Shown: positions 50,401 through 62,730, numbered from the stretch's first letter. The stretch is 64,000 nucleotides of DNA from Nicotiana tabacum (GCF_000715075.1 NC_134101.1:193894103-193958102), one strand, 5' to 3'. Numbers and translations: made by a program. Notes: generated by a model not told the origin, from the sequence alone.

Positions 50401-51653
50401 TTTTCATATTGTGTTATGTTAGTACCAACGGGTTAGCCATGTATGTCAACTCTCTTGTTGGATTCCTTGTTTCAACATAGGTTTAATAAGGTAGATTAAT
50501 AATTAATATTGGCATCAGCCCATCATTTAAACGAAGTGGCTATTAATAGGATCAACAGGTTTCTACATATTTTGAAGCACGAAACAACGCAATAATTTTA
50601 AGAACACTAATCTAATAGGCATGAGTTTGGTAAGATGGTTTGGCGTTTAGATCTAATAAACTCCCGAATAAGCGTTAATAATTAAGGTTAATTTCAGCGC
50701 TATTAGTCGCGAACAATTATTCGTTTGTTCATATAATTATGAGGAGTTAATCTAGCTATAGGATAATTAATCATGTTCGAATATATTATTTTATCGTTCT
50801 CGATTTTGTTTATAATTTCTAGTAATGTTCCTTTCCGTTAACGTTCATCTCAATCTAGCATTTAATATGTTACGTCTCTTTTAAGCCTGTAACGGGTTAG
50901 GATTTTCTCTCATTTATTTTAGAAACGAATTTAATAGAAATGTAGTCGCTTTAGGATATCCTTAAAAATAAATGAGACGAGCCTTGCTAAATAAAACGCA
51001 TAAATCGCGGGGCCCTCATAAATGTATATATTAAATACTTAGAATTTGGGAGGGTCCGTTTAGCGGATTTCACGATTTTTCCCCAAAGATAATAACGCGT
51101 TAGGCTCTTTAGGCGCGATTTAATTAAATTACCTTCTTAAATTCGGGTGCGCATTTATGTGACCCAAATCCAAATCTCAACGGAGTTGGAATGTATTAAC
51201 AACCACGGGCGCATTGATTGTGACGTGGTTCGAAATGCATTTTCACGACGTTGTAATTCCATAAAATAAATAAATAATAATAATAAAGCGGTTTAAACCT
51301 AATGAAAGCACATAAGGCATAACATGTATTTAAAACAGATATTTAGCCATTATAATAATTTAAGCGACCGTGCTAGAACCACGGGATTCGAGGGTGCCTA
51401 ACACCTTCCCTCGGGTCAACAGAATTCCTTACTTAGAATTTCTGGTTCGCATACTTCATTTGGAAAGTCGAGTATTTTCCTCGATTTGGGATTCAAGATA
51501 AACCGGTGACTTGGGACACCAAAAGCCAAACCTTTCCCAAGTGGCGACTCTGAATTAAATAAATAATCTCATTTCGAATATTGTCACTTAAATTGGAAAA
51601 ACTCCCTCGCGCATTTATCCTTCGGGGCGGGCGCGCAAAAAGGAGGTGTGACA
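47483..51653 (+). mobile_element. 3' LTR of the Ogre element (4171 bp)
   Basis: It is a near copy of 27420-31598, including TATA (48217-48223), hairpin (48660-48706), the ORF at 49862-50119 and the terminal GTGTGACA. It is eight bases shorter overall, with a shorter C run near 48490. Target duplication CAAGC follows at 51654-51658. Confidence 0.93.
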
Positions 51654-51658
51654 CAAGC

Positions 51659-53412
51659 AAATATTAGTTTTCTCTCCCTTTCATTTATCAGATGTTGGAT
51701 AAGCCAGGAGTGCACGAGTACTACTGTTTCCTGGCTTGTTTGTCTGTGATACTTCTTGGCTGATATCTTCATAACCTGCAATGATTCCTTTCTCGGCCAT
51801 AGAGTTATTTTTATCAAATATAACATGCACTGATTCTTCCATAGGTATGGTACATTTTTTGTAAACTCTAAATGATCTACTACTAATAGAATAACTAAGA
51901 AAAATACCTTCATCAATCCTTGGATCAAATTTTCCAAGGTTATCCCTGCCATTGTCGTGAATGAAACACTTACTTCCGAACGGATGAAAGTAGCCAATAT
52001 TAGACCTCTTACCTTTCCATGAGGCACCTATTGAGGGTATAACATGTTGTACTAACTGCTTCTACCCAGAAGTGATTTGGCAATGAATGTTCTAATATCA
52101 TTGTTCTGGTCATATCTTGTAGAGTCCGATTCTTGCGCTCAGCTACCCCATTCTATTAGGGTGATCTTGGACCTAAGAATTTATGGGTATATCCTTGATC
52201 GTTATAGAATTCTTCAAGGGATCTGCTTTCAAATTCTCCTCCATGGTCGCTTTGAATGGCTGTGATAAGATACCTTTTTTCTCTTTTATTTTTTTTTTGT
52301 AGAAAATCTTAAAACATTTCAATACTTCATATTTATGAGATAAGAAAATTACCCATTTAAAACGTGAGTACTCAACAATAATAAAAGCATGTCGTTTACC
52401 TCAATTGCTGGCAGTTCTAGTGGGTCCAAACAAGTCCATATGAAGCAATTGCAAAGGCTTTGTAGTGGACACAATATCCATTGTTTTGAAAGTGTTTTTA
52501 GTGTGTTTACCAATCTGACATGCATCACATACATGATTTCTAGAAAAATTGAGTTTGAGAAGACCAATAACTAAATCATGCTTGGAGAGTTTTTCAATTA
52601 GATGCATGCTTGCATGACCAAGTTTTTTGACAAAGCCATGGATCGTCAGATATGGATGCTAGACAAATATGACTATCTAGATTTTCAATGCTATTAAGAA
52701 TATAAACATTTCCATACCTTTTTCCTCGAAGAATGATTTTACCTGTTGTAAATTCAATGAAACATCCCATTTTCTTGAATTACATTCCGGTACAACTTGA
52801 TTATCTGGTAGATCTAGCGCCATTTGCCATTCATCAGGCTTTTTACTTCATATCTCGAATCACATAGCTGACTTATGCTCAAAATATTATAGTTGAGTCC
52901 ATATACAAGATATACCCCTCTAATATCACAGTTATTTCCAAATAGAACTGTACTGGTGCCAACTATTTTTCCTTTTGAATCATCACCAAATTTGATATTT
53001 CTACCATTTATTTTTGTGACTTCTTTGAACGGATTTTGTTACCTGTCATGTGACTGGAACATGCACTATCTAAATACCATTTTCCTTTGTAGCTCTTTCT
53101 GTGGTGTTCCTGCAAAATATAATTGTCACCTACTTTTAGGTACCCAAGCTTGCTTCGGTCCTTGTTGGTTAGTTCTACTGGAATCAGTGTTGTTTTTGGG
53201 TTATCAAATCCATCCTGAAATATTAGATTTACGTTATCGACAAAAGGAATATTTATGTCCAACTTTGTTACAGTAATGATACACAGGGGTTGATCCAGTT
53301 TTCAATCTACCACTTGTGTTAGTACTAGTTGACTTAGTTTTAACCAGTCCTTTTCCAGTTGACTTGTAAGTCACCTGGTTAGACTTGATAGAACTGTAAC
53401 TAGTAGATTTGC
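51659..53412 (-). pseudogene. Ty1/copia pol relic: protease and integrase
   Basis: On the minus strand, in order: the copia protease block KWYLDSACSSHMTG (53040-53085); the pre-integrase zinc region MHLIEKLSKHDLVIGL with HVCDACQIGKHTKNTF, then LLHMDLFGPTR (52401-52607); integrase core fragments in changing frames (52050-52340); and the integrase-RT linker with frame-split GKFDPR and EESVHVIFD-like pieces (51659-52027). RT and RNase H are absent. Homology stops at the Ogre insertion point and does not resume on the other side at 27419, so the element was already truncated. Multiple frameshifts. Confidence 0.8.
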
Positions 53413-53782
53413 GCATGCCATTAAGTTACATTTGCAATTCCTAAATTCCATCTAGAAATACATCTCTTTCAATTTCATAGACTTCAAGCTTAAGTTCCCA
53501 TTCTTTCTTTTCCCTATTGAGTTTCCTTAGTTCATACAATATTTTTTAGACTCTTTTAGGGTAAGGTCAAGAATATCCTTCAATTCATTACATCTATCAC
53601 AATTATAAAATTTTACCTCGCTTGTTTCACCTCATGCCATGAAACAATTTTCGGTATCTTCCTTGCATTCATCGTCAGATGTATCTTCATCAGTCCAACA
53701 ACCAGAGCATTTGTTCATGTCATTTTCTAGGATGGTCATAATGCAAAGATTTGCTATTTCTTCTTCTTATTAATTATTTTCA

Positions 53783-54741
53783 TCACTCCAGCTTCCGAAG
53801 GATTTTTTTACTGAACTCTCTGGAGACTTTTCTTTTAAGATCTGGGCATTCAGCTTGAACATGCCCATATCTTCCACGTTCATAATACTTCTCGTCATTC
53901 TTGTCTTGTTCATTGTATTGCCTGGTTCTCCTAGATGGCATCCTTCCCCTTATTGTGTTTCTATACCTTCTCATCAATCCATTCATGTTTCTTGATACCA
54001 TGGCAATTTCTTCTTCAAGAGCTTCTAGGTCGACATCAATATCATTCTCAGGTCATTCAGTTATCTTTTCTTCCTGACTTGTTTTCTTGAGATGGGTTTT
54101 GTAGAATGCTATAAGATCTCCTCGTAGTTCATTATATGAAAGTTTGTTTAGATCTTGAAATTCGAGTGCAACAACTTTTGTCTGCCAAGTGGTAGGTAAA
54201 CTCCTTAGGATTATTTGAACTTGACCACCACTTGAGTAGGGTTTACCAAAGGCTTTCATATTGCCAGTGATTTTGCTGAATCTTACGAAAGTTTCCTCAA
54301 TGGATTCTCCTTCTTTCATTTGCAAAATTTCATAATCATGAATTAACATGTTTATTTGAGTTTCTTTCATTTTGATGGTTCCTTTATAGGTGACTTCCCG
54401 TTTGTCCCACATTTCTTTGGTCGTATCACAGCTTGAAATTTTCTCATACTCTTCTCCATTTATAGCGTTATACAACAGGTTTCGTGCATTAGCATTAACC
54501 TGAACGATCGCCATTTTTTCGTCTATGTATTTATCTTATCTTCAAGATCAATGGATGGTTGAGCTACTATTGGTAATGGATAGTTTCCCTTTTTTATAAC
54601 GTGCCATACTTTCACATCATAAGATTTTGCCTAGATTTTCATTCGTACTTTCTAGTAAGAAAAGTGTTCTCCATTGAAATATGGTGGCATGACTTCTAAT
54701 GTTCCTTCTTGAAAGAATGCTCCAACAGTTACTTGATTTGC
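53783..54741 (-). pseudogene. Ty1/copia gag (UBN2-type) with CCHC knuckle remnant
   Basis: The start ATG is at 54741 (MANQVTVGAFFQEG). The frame is lost before 54514, where ARNLLYNAINGEEYEKIS, then EMWDKREVTYKGT and RSLPTTWQTKVVALEF continue the UBN2 gag domain (54053-54514). The knuckle at 53783-54001 reads ERGRYGHVQAECPDLKRK, with its first Cys region damaged. Between the ORFs are stops. Gag joins the protease relic in the same strand and order. Confidence 0.8.
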
Positions 54742-54783
54742 CATGATCTTTTCTCACAAGCTATTAAGCAAAATTGTGAGACC

Positions 54784-54798
54784 TACTCGGATACAATT
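54784..54798 (-). promoter_or_regulatory. Decayed primer binding site of the copia element
   Basis: On minus the bases AATTGTATCCGAGTA resemble the iMet-type TTGGTATCAGAGCA site with several changes. They stand between the inferred LTR end (54799) and the gag ATG (54741). Confidence 0.45.
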
Positions 54799-56270
54799 TG
54801 AAAGTGCAAGAGATGGTGAATTGTAATTTTTCTTTTCTTTTTCGAGGTAGTCGGCTACTTTATGTTCTAGTCAACTAGATTTTCAGGAACAAAATATAGA
54901 AGATAAATTGCAAAAAATAAATGACACAATATTATTTATACTGGTTCATATTCAGAGTGACTCCTACATCCAGTCCCCTGGGGTTGCAAGGGTGATTTAT
55001 TTGAAGTATGAAGTAACTTAGTACAGATGGGTTGATGTTGTTATACACCAACAACTTTTGTCATTTTGTTCTTCTTTCTATAGTTGATACAATGCCTCAC
55101 TATTATTCTTTTATCTATCTCTTCTCTTCTTTGTTACATAAGAAATCTAAAGCAGACTACAGTATTTGTTTAAAGTAGAACAAAGAGATTGAAATTATTT
55201 TGATCAAAGTATATCTTTCTAAGGCTGGTGCAGTAGGTATTTATACTTCTTGAGGCCTTCATGTCTTGTACGTCTTTTTGAGAGAATGCAAACCCAAAGG
55301 AGTTGTACTTAGAAAGAAATCCTAAATTGATTCTTTCCAATATTAATTCTTTCGTTGATTTGCATTGACTCATGGGCTTGAATCATTTCTTCCTTTAACA
55401 AGAGAATATTCTCATTGCCAAATCCCTTGATTGATGCTTTGATTGACATATTTAAGTGGGAGAATATTTAACAAATGATTTCTTGCCCTTGACCTCCTTT
55501 GATTGAGATCCTTCCTATAATATCCTTTTTGATTGATTTTGCTAGCTCCCTTGATTGATTTTTTACTCTCCTCTTTCCTTTTTCGTTTTATTCATTTATG
55601 CCTTCCATTCTATTACTCAGAAACTATTCCTTCATATAAGGAGTAATTGGTTATTTTGCATCATTAAAATCAACTTAAATCTAACAATGGCAAACCAAAG
55701 AAAGCGTACACTTATTCTTGAAAAGAATCAGTCTGTGATTCCTTTCAAGGATCAACTCCATTGGGTCTATAATCTCTCAAGATTCACAACCAAGAATCAA
55801 ATAAGATCTCATGAAGAGAGATAGAGAGTGTGTGTGTGTGTGTGTGTGTATTGGTTTAGAAGGAAGACATATTTTGATCAAACCAGCTCCACTCTTTGTT
55901 CTACTCTAAATAAGTATTTTAACTTGAGTATAGTTTACTGTGTAACTAGTAGTGAGAAGAAATAGAGAAATATTGGTAAGGCATTGTATCAACAATACGA
56001 TAAATGTACTTAGGATCTGAAGCGAGTTGGCGTTCGCAACAACATCAACATATTATTATGAAGGTTTATTGAGAACTTTGAAGAGAGAACACCCTTGCAG
56101 CACAAGGGGACTAGAGTAGGATTCACATTGAATTGGAACCAGTATAAAATATTCTGTGTTAGTTACTTACTCCACTTTACTTTTAGTCTTTACCTTTTAT
56201 ATCATTTATTCAGGCTATCGACTAATTGGCAAACTAGTCGACTATTTAGTTATAAATAGAAAAATCAACA
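54799..56270 (-). mobile_element. Probable 5' LTR of the copia element (~1.47 kb)
   Basis: On minus the block would start TGTTGATTTTTC at 56270 and end GCACTTTCA at 54799, next to the primer site. TATAAATACC on minus at about 55234-55243 is a plausible TATA box. There is no partner LTR in the window to confirm the ends. ORFs 55170-55373 and 55555-55824 show no domain. Confidence 0.5.
55826..55850. repeat. (GT)n microsatellite
   Basis: About 12 GT units follow AGAGAGA in the presumed U3 of the copia LTR. Confidence 0.9.
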
Positions 56271-56284
56271 ACCCCCTCCCCATA

Positions 56285-57510
56285 CTTTAACTATTATCCA
56301 ACGGGAGAAGACTCGAAACACTTTTCGATTATGATGGGGTTGCACTAGGGATCGGCTCTTAGTCCATTCCTATTTTCCTTAGCGATTGACACATTGAGAG
56401 ACACATTCAAGGTAAGGTGTCATGGTGTATATTATTTGCTGATGACATAGTTTTAATTGACGGGACGCGGGGTTGTGTTAATGAGAGGTTGGAGGTTTGG
56501 AGGCAGACCCTAGAGTCGAAGGGTTTCAAGTTGAGTAGGACCAAGACGGAATACTTGGAGTGCAAGTTCAGGAACGGTACCTAGAAAGGGGATGTAGAGG
56601 TGAGGCTTAATACGCAAGTCATCCCCAAGAGAGGTAGTTTCAAGTATCTTAGATCTATAATATAAGATAACGAGGAGATTGATGAAGATGTCACGCATCG
56701 TATCAGAGCAGGATGGATGAAGTGGAGGCTTGCTTCCGTTGTCTTGTGTGATAAGAATGTGCTGATGATACTTAAAGGTAAGTTCTACAAGGTTGTAGTT
56801 AGACCGACTATGTTGTATGGAGCAGAGTGTTGGCCGGTAAAGAACTCTCATACCTAGAAGCTAAAAGTAGCTGAGATAAGGACGTTGAGATGGATATGTG
56901 GGCATACCCGGTTGGATAAGATTAGGAATGAAGTTATTCGGAAAAAGGTGGGAGTGGCCCCTGTGGAGGATAAGATGCGGAAGGCGAGGTTGAGATGGTT
57001 CGGGCATATTAAGAGGAGGAGTATAGAAGCCCCAATTAGAAGGTGCAAGCGGTTAGCCTCGGTGGGTAGCAGGATGGATAGAGGTAGGCCTAAGATTTCT
57101 TAGGGAGAGGTTATTGGGCGGGATATGACGTAGCTGGAGCTGACTGAGGACACGACCCTAGATAGGAGGGTGTGGAGCTCAAAGATTAGGTAGAAGGTTC
57201 GTAGGTAGCCAAGCGTTTCTCTTTGTTTTGCTCAGTTCGCAAGCATTAGTGTTAGTATGATAGCTTTTATCCATAGATGGCTATTAATAACTAGAGTTTG
57301 ATTGCACTCTTGGATTCAGTCTTATTTAATCTTGATGTTATTCCTAATTATTGCAATTACCTTTTCTTTTTTAGTCGCTCTCTAGCCGAGGGTCTATCAA
57401 AACAACCTCTCCGCCCTTCCAAGGGTAGGGGTAAGGCTGCGTACATCTTACCCTCCCCATATCCCACTTATGGGATATTACTGAATTTTTTATTGTTGTT
57501 GTTGTTGCTG
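56285..57510 (+). pseudogene. 5'-truncated RTE-type LINE, reverse transcriptase end and 3' tail
   Basis: Plus-strand translation across frames gives [20 protein letters not shown] (56440-56475), [55 protein letters not shown] and KARLRWFGHIKRR, the RT palm-to-thumb end and C-terminal region of plant RTE LINEs. Several in-frame stops occur. The 3' tail (57371-57510) has GCCGAGGGTCTATCAAAACA, GGGTAGGGGTAAGGCTGCGT and a TTG repeat end, the tail shared with TS-type SINEs. The 5' part, with endonuclease, is missing, a usual result of target-primed insertion. Confidence 0.85.
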
Positions 57511-57945
57511 ACAATGGTATTATTCTTTTTCCTATTTCCACGGCCAAAAACATCCCTATATGCTCCATGACCAGCACAATCTAAAATGCTATTATTTTAA
57601 ACAAGATTACATCCCTCTTTTGTTAATTAGGATCTAACTTTCCGTACGTCAAGAGTAGATATAGTCAAAGCAATATTATACTCAACATGGCCTCTCCACA
57701 AGTGCTTCTCACAATTCATTGCCTCTAATCACCTTTGGAAGCACAACTGATCCAAGCTTGCATGAATCATGTTCAAAGGGATTGGCGGTGTTTCTACATC
57801 TAAGATGGGTTTCGTTGAAGAAATCCTTTCAAGGTTTATTAAAGCGGGTTCAGAGTGTTCAATTCATTTGTCCTTCCCGTTTGAATTGCCAGTAGTAAGC
57901 TTTGTTGATCATGAAGAAGTCATGGTCAATATTGTTGGCAGAGGC
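57511..57945. other. Spacer with small ORF of unknown origin
   Basis: A 63-codon plus ORF starts at 57769 (MFKGIGGVSTSKMGFVEE) and runs into the repeat at 57946. I recognise no domain and see no support for a gene. It could be a fragment of a degraded host or mobile sequence. Confidence 0.3.
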
Positions 57946-58110
57946 AGATTCACGATTTAACATTTAAGATTCGTATTATAGAACTCATTTACTTTTTAAA
58001 AGTTATAGGTCCATATTTATTATTTGTAGCAATTTTTAGTAGATTATGCTTTGCTTCGGAAGTACCATGGTTCAAATGAACCCGGTAACATATAGATACA
58101 TCCACCCCTC
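57946..58110. repeat. Short interspersed Solanaceae repeat (MITE-like)
   Basis: It starts AGAGGCAGATTCACGATTTAA and ends GATACATCCACCCCT. The ends are imperfect inverted repeats (AGAGGCAGAT against AGGGGTGGAT). I recognise the phrase GGTTCAAATGAACCCGGTAA from a repeat frequent in solanaceous introns and gene flanks. It lies 250 bases beyond the stop codon of the adjacent gene. Confidence 0.45.
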
Positions 58111-58355
58111 GTTGGCCGTGGATTAATACTAGTATCAGCTGTATAGATAAGCCGAGGGAAAATGACATAAAAGAAATAACAGGGGGAGTACTTCTTTAGG
58201 TCAACTTATTTTCAGGAACATGTAAATGTCAAATATCTCCGTTCATGAAACTGGCAATAGAGGAAAAATACACTCTAAAAAAGAAATTACTACAACTGCG
58301 TCTATCTCTTTCTTCTAGCTAAACTTGCTGATGCATACTATATGACATTTTTCGC

Positions 58356-61347
58356 TCAGGCAATAATTTCATGTTTCATACAAGTCCTAAGTTTGATAGC
58401 CATCGAATCCATTCCAATGGGTTGCACAATGTCACAACATTCTCTTCTATTACCAGCCTATACAGAAAAGAAACAAAATAAGATTATGGCTAAGAATTCA
58501 AAAAAACAGCTCAATTTCTTTATCAACGAGTCGTAAACTCCGATCCATAATTATGCAAAGATCATAATAATGCCATATAGAATGTAATATACTGGAGTAA
58601 TAAATAAGCGAAAAGTCAAACTTGAAATGTATAAGTTTGGGGTCCAAAACGATTTGTTATAAGCCACTTTGTATAATTAAGATTGGGTTCGTTCAAATGA
58701 ATTAAAAGTCAAATCTGTTTTGCACGATAAAGTACCTAAAATCAACATATAATTAATTATAAACGTTGAGAAAATGCAGAAGAAACAAAATCGACACTAA
58801 GAACGGCAGAACTCAGAAAATGGATTTAAAGTTAAATTCAACCTCTTGCTTTTGTTTAGGATTCTATATTTGTGTTCTTTCAAATAATTGTCAATACGGG
58901 ATGAGGACTTACCATGATGTTTTATATTTATTTTATCTAAAAGTGCACTGAATTTATTCTGCGAAAAGCCGTAATGTTTACTTGTATGTTTCTTTTTTCT
59001 ACTCTACAATGATTATTATTCCCCCTTTTTCATTTTATGTAGCACCTTTTTTTTCTTTTTAATTCTATTCCAAAAGAATGTTATCTTTTTTTGTATTCGA
59101 AAACTTCTCACTCCCTTCGTTTCAATTTAGATAACAAACTTTGAGAGGAAAAAAAAATGACTTTTGAAATATGTGGTCTTAAAAGCTTAAGGGGCAAAAG
59201 CTTTGTAGGGCCATGAAAGGGTAAAATGGGTAAAATGAAAAGTTTAAAGTTAAATTGTTTCCAAATGTCGAAATTTTGCTTTTTTTTTGGAACGAACTAA
59301 TAAGAAAAATGTGTCATTTAAATTGAAACGGAGAGAATACTATATTTTATCCTTAAAAATATATAAGTCATAGACATGTCGTCATATGTTTAAGACCGCA
59401 AGTATTACTATTATTTTTCTTTTTAGAATTTCATGCAGTCAAAGAGTAGCGTCATCTAAAATAAAAGGGGATGGGTATATACTAGTATACTTACCACTAC
59501 ATGAAGCTTATGCATGGGAGAAAAGACACGAATTTTTGAGACATCATCCGCAGAATGATTGCCGCTCGACCCACATGCGGGCATCGCCCTTGGAGTTCTC
59601 TTGATGTATCCCGTAACAATGTGGTTTAATCTTGTTCCTTCGACAGAATCAAAGAAGAGAACATGAGGAATTTCACAAGAATCATTAGTTAATTGTCTAA
59701 CATTAAACATGTAAGGTGGCCTTGCTCCTTTCCTCCATTCGGAAAATGTCTCAAGGGGTCTTTCAAGAAAACTTGGAGAATGAATCTTCTCATAGATGTT
59801 AATGGAATAGCCCCATGACACTGAGAATGTCCAATTGTATTTCTTTAGGTAGCATGTGCTTTGCTGTAATAATCTGGATTGATCTACTCTTGCTGCTGTC
59901 ATTAGATGGTTTACGGCCTCGTGATGGTTCATTAGAGGGAAAATTGGAGCTACTAAGTCAAGGTGATGGAGAGAGAGGAATGGAGACTGAGGATGTGCTG
60001 ATAAAAAACCAGATATGTCACGGCGCAGGTCAATCTGTGTGAAACAACAAAAGTAAATGTCACGAATTTCTTTTGAGTTTCAAAATAAAAGGGTAGCCCG
60101 GTGCACTAAGCTCCCGCTATGCGCGGGATTCGGGAAAGGGCCGGATCATAAAAGTCTATTGTATGCAATCTTACCCTGCATTTCTGCAAGAGACTGTTTT
60201 CACCACTCGAACCCGTGACCTCCTGGTCACATGGACTAGGTGTTATTATTTAGAGCAAGTGATATAAAATTAAAAGACGCCACCTTATGGCATAATTTTA
60301 TTTTAGAGAGGTGATATGAAATTAAAAGTTTAAGACAATGAGGAAAATTTCTGTCCGATCCACATGTGAGGTGAATTATTTTCTCCCATCTGATATCAAA
60401 CACTAGAAAATAACTTTCTTATTCGAAATATTTTTCTAAAAAAGACTTATGTCATATCAAACATACTCTAAGATAATAATATAAAGAGTTTGATTACAAA
60501 CCTGATGAAACCCATTTTCTAGTGTAATGGTGACGCCTAAATCAGCAATACAAGCTTGTAAAATGTGGTCACTGCCATATAAAAATGGATACCTCTTGAT
60601 ACACGTATCCATGTTCTTAGCCACAGCTTGAGCTAAGGGATAACTTAAAGCATAACCAGCTCCACCAAATGCCATTTGAAACGACATACCAAAGTTACTG
60701 ACAAGACACTCCGAATTCATCCCAACGTAATAGTACTTTCTGTGATCATACTTGGAAAGAACATCGACCAAATTGTCAATCAATAGCACAGTGTCATCGT
60801 CCGTCATAACATACCACCTGACCCCTGGACTGTGCTCCACATTGAATGTTTCCTCAATCACTCTCAACATTCTGATTGCAAATGGCATTCCGTGCTTGTG
60901 GTAAGGCGCGTATCGCGAATTGTCATCAGATATTTTAAAAGGAGGAGAGGAAGAAGGCCAGGGTAGGTGCTCATTTGGGGTTCTATCTAAGAAAAGAAAT
61001 CCCCTTGTTATATTTGGTTTCCACCAAGAATGGATATACCATTTTTTGTTGCCCCATGTATTTGATGAGCCTGCAATTCCAAAAACTAAGTGGCTAATAT
61101 TCGTAGGTGAAATGTGGGATGTTTTATTGTAGTAATATTGCTTTGACTTGATTCTTCTTTGGAAGAGTAATAGGGAGGATTGACAACATGGATGGTTGGA
61201 CAAGAAAAAGTAAACTAGATATAGAATTAGGGTTAAAAAGACCAGGGATTTGCATAAAATTCCATTTAGGTTGTTGGACAAAATTTTTTGTTTAATTAGG
61301 ATAAATGCATTTGCGGAATCAGTACTACTGCTTTTCACTAATGACAT
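58356..61347 (-). CDS. DUF604 / fringe-like glycosyltransferase, three exons
   Basis: Predicted CDS is complement(58356..58457, 59495..60034, 60502..61347), 495 residues. Exon 1 begins at ATG 61347: a short basic tail, a membrane anchor at about residues 34-50, then SHLVFGIAGSSNTWGNKKWY, SWWKPN-RGFLFLD, and MTDDDTVL (residues 181-188), the acidic metal/nucleotide-sugar site, then AFGGAGYALSYPLAQ. Exon 2 carries FLSAHPQSPFLSLHHLD, CYLKKYNWTFSVSWGYSI and PHVLFFDSV. Exon 3 encodes NRRECCDIV and IKLRTCMKHEII, the family's C-terminus. Junctions are AG|GTTTGT...CACAG and GTG|GTAAGT...TATAG, both phase 0. Topology suggests a Golgi type II enzyme; the sugar and acceptor are unknown. Nothing looks broken. 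Confidence 0.88.
59111..59337. mobile_element. Stowaway MITE in intron 2 of the DUF604 gene
   Basis: The ends CTCCCTTCGTTTCAATTTA and TAAATTGAAACGGAGAGAA are inverted repeats with two or three mismatches, the hallmark CTCCCTCCGTTTC terminus of Stowaway elements, followed by TA on the right. The left TA has become CA. The element is 227 bp with no coding capacity and lies well inside the 1037-bp intron. Confidence 0.85.
60086..60235 (-). mobile_element. Au-like SINE, 5'-truncated, in intron 1 of the DUF604 gene
   Basis: On minus it contains a pol III B-box-like GGGTTCGAGTGG after GGAGGTCAC, then TTGCAGAAATGCAGGGTAAG, CGGCCCTTTCCCGAATCCC and the end AGTGCACCGGGCTACCCTTTT. These phrases are those of a tRNA-derived SINE found across flowering plants. 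The A-box end is missing. Confidence 0.75.
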
Positions 61348-61450
61348 TCTTCCAATGCTAAAGAGCTAGTAAAGGTTTAAGCCAAAGTGAGGAAGATTAA
61401 CAGAATTATATTATAGGTTTAGTAATCGAGTGAATTCCACATGTTAGGAC
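61348..61450 (-). promoter_or_regulatory. Candidate core promoter of the DUF604 gene
   Basis: On minus TATAATATAA (61406-61415) lies about 59 bases ahead of the ATG, which would leave a short 5' UTR of about 30 bases. It is the only TATA-like string close by; the start site is a guess. Confidence 0.35.
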
Positions 61451-61939
61451 CTATAATGAACGTTTAACTTTTTACAGGTTGGTGCATATATTTCATTCGT
61501 TATGTAATTGAATGGTAAACGTGATCAGTTCCCATTGATTAAAAGTTATTTGATTGAAGTTTCTTGCTTCGCTTGGGAACTTGATTTAATTACGAAAGCA
61601 CCAAGAGCATGAATATGCAGCAACTTGTGTGTGCGAAAAAGAGGAATGGTTTCTTCTCGTGAGACATAAATCCATATTACTTAAGGGTCACACCAAAAAC
61701 TTTTAGCTGATATTCTTAAATTACCAATTACATACAACAACTATCCAATCCTTAACGAGGCAGCACTCGAGTGGTTTCAATCATCCCAGTTACATCAACA
61801 CAATTAGTGGTGGCAAACGGGCGGTTCTAATATTGGTGGGTCGAAAGAGTAATGCAAAAATGAATAAATTATTTGACCCCACCCGATAGAAAATTTGTTA
61901 ACCGGCCAATAATATAAATATTCATATTATCCATAACTT
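61451..61939. other. Intergenic, no gene seen
   Basis: No ORF with a domain. A GTGGCAAACGGGCGG phrase near 61810 resembles the edge of an interspersed repeat, but I cannot delimit it. Confidence 0.4.
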
Positions 61940-62617
61940 CTTGAATATGATCACGTTTGGGAGAATAGTCTCCCCAAATTAAGTCTTTGCAAATTGTACA
62001 CGGTTAAGATCGTGCTTGCCCGATCTTGCTATTTAATCATGACCAGGGGATCGCATCGGGGGTTATCCTCGTATTAGATCGGGCCGGAGTACGAAGACGG
62101 GGTGTCAAGTCCAAGAATCAAGGTGCCTGTTGAGATCGAGTCCAGCAGTAATCGAAACTAAGTATGACCGACTTCGAGTGAAGTGCAATAAAGGAAAGGC
62201 GAGATATCCGTAACCGGTCGGAGATCACAGCGGAAATCCCAGAACAAATCAAATCAAGGGCGGTTATTTGTATCAATCATGAGATTTACCTCCATAATAG
62301 AATTGTACCATAATTACGATTCCTCTATTTATATAAAGAGAAGTCTCAATCATTTGTAGACACCTTACATTCATACAGATAAAAGCAATAAAATATTTTC
62401 TCTTTAACTCACGTTCTTTTGTTTATCAAGTTGCTGCTCTTTAACTATTCTTGCTCTACCAAGCTCGAGGGCATTGACCAAAAGCTGGTTTGCTTTGTAT
62501 TATTGTCAATTTACATCACATATCTTTACGTTTATCAATTGATATTAAGTGAAATCACGTTTCCTTAAAACCACATTATAAGTTTAATTGTTACTCAAAT
62601 TTAAAGTAGAGTAAACA
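61940..62617 (+). mobile_element. LTR of a Tat-like gypsy element (left edge uncertain)
   Basis: The right end GAGTAAACA at 62617 is followed at once by a primer-site-like sequence. A TATA box (ATTTATATAAAGAG, 62326-62340) and a following TTCATACAGATAAAAGC leader are typical of the LTR. No clear TG start is visible on the left, so the LTR is probably 5'-truncated near 61940. Confidence 0.6.
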
Positions 62618-62637
62618 GTTTGACGCCCACCGTGAGC
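62618..62637 (+). promoter_or_regulatory. Primer binding site of the Tat-like element
   Basis: GTTTGACGCCCACCGTGAGC is a decayed form of the TTTGGCGCCCACCGTGGGGC site usual after this LTR type. I did not identify the priming tRNA. Confidence 0.6.
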
Positions 62638-62730
62638 TAAGGATAATTGTGATTGCTTAATATTTAACCTTCATAACAAACACTGCTTTTGCGCTTGTTC
62701 TAGTGAGTATTTTTTATTTCAGGAATCAGT

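Larger units (their letters stand above)
27420..51653 (+). mobile_element. Complete Ogre/Tat-type Ty3/gypsy LTR retrotransposon (24.2 kb)
   Basis: Two direct LTRs (27420-31598 and 47483-51653) both start TGTGAGCA and end GTGTGACA, flanked by a perfect 5-bp repeat CAAGC. The order is LTR, primer site, leader, ORF1, gag-protease, intron, RT-RNase H-second RNase H-integrase, 3' repeats, purine tract, LTR. Size, the ORF1 ahead of gag, the tRNA-Arg-type primer site, the intron and the extra archaeal-like RNase H all mark the Ogre branch of Tat. LTR copies are close: I count 3 differences in the first 145 bases. The coding part carries two frameshifts, one gag stop and five pol stops, so this copy is not autonomous. 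Confidence 0.95.

Noticed and set aside
53008..53276. Plus-strand ORF 52893-53276 as a gene
   Set aside because: It is antisense to a clear copia protease motif on minus.
57769..57960. 63-residue ORF as a small host gene
   Set aside because: No domain, no splice or promoter signal, and it runs into an interspersed repeat.
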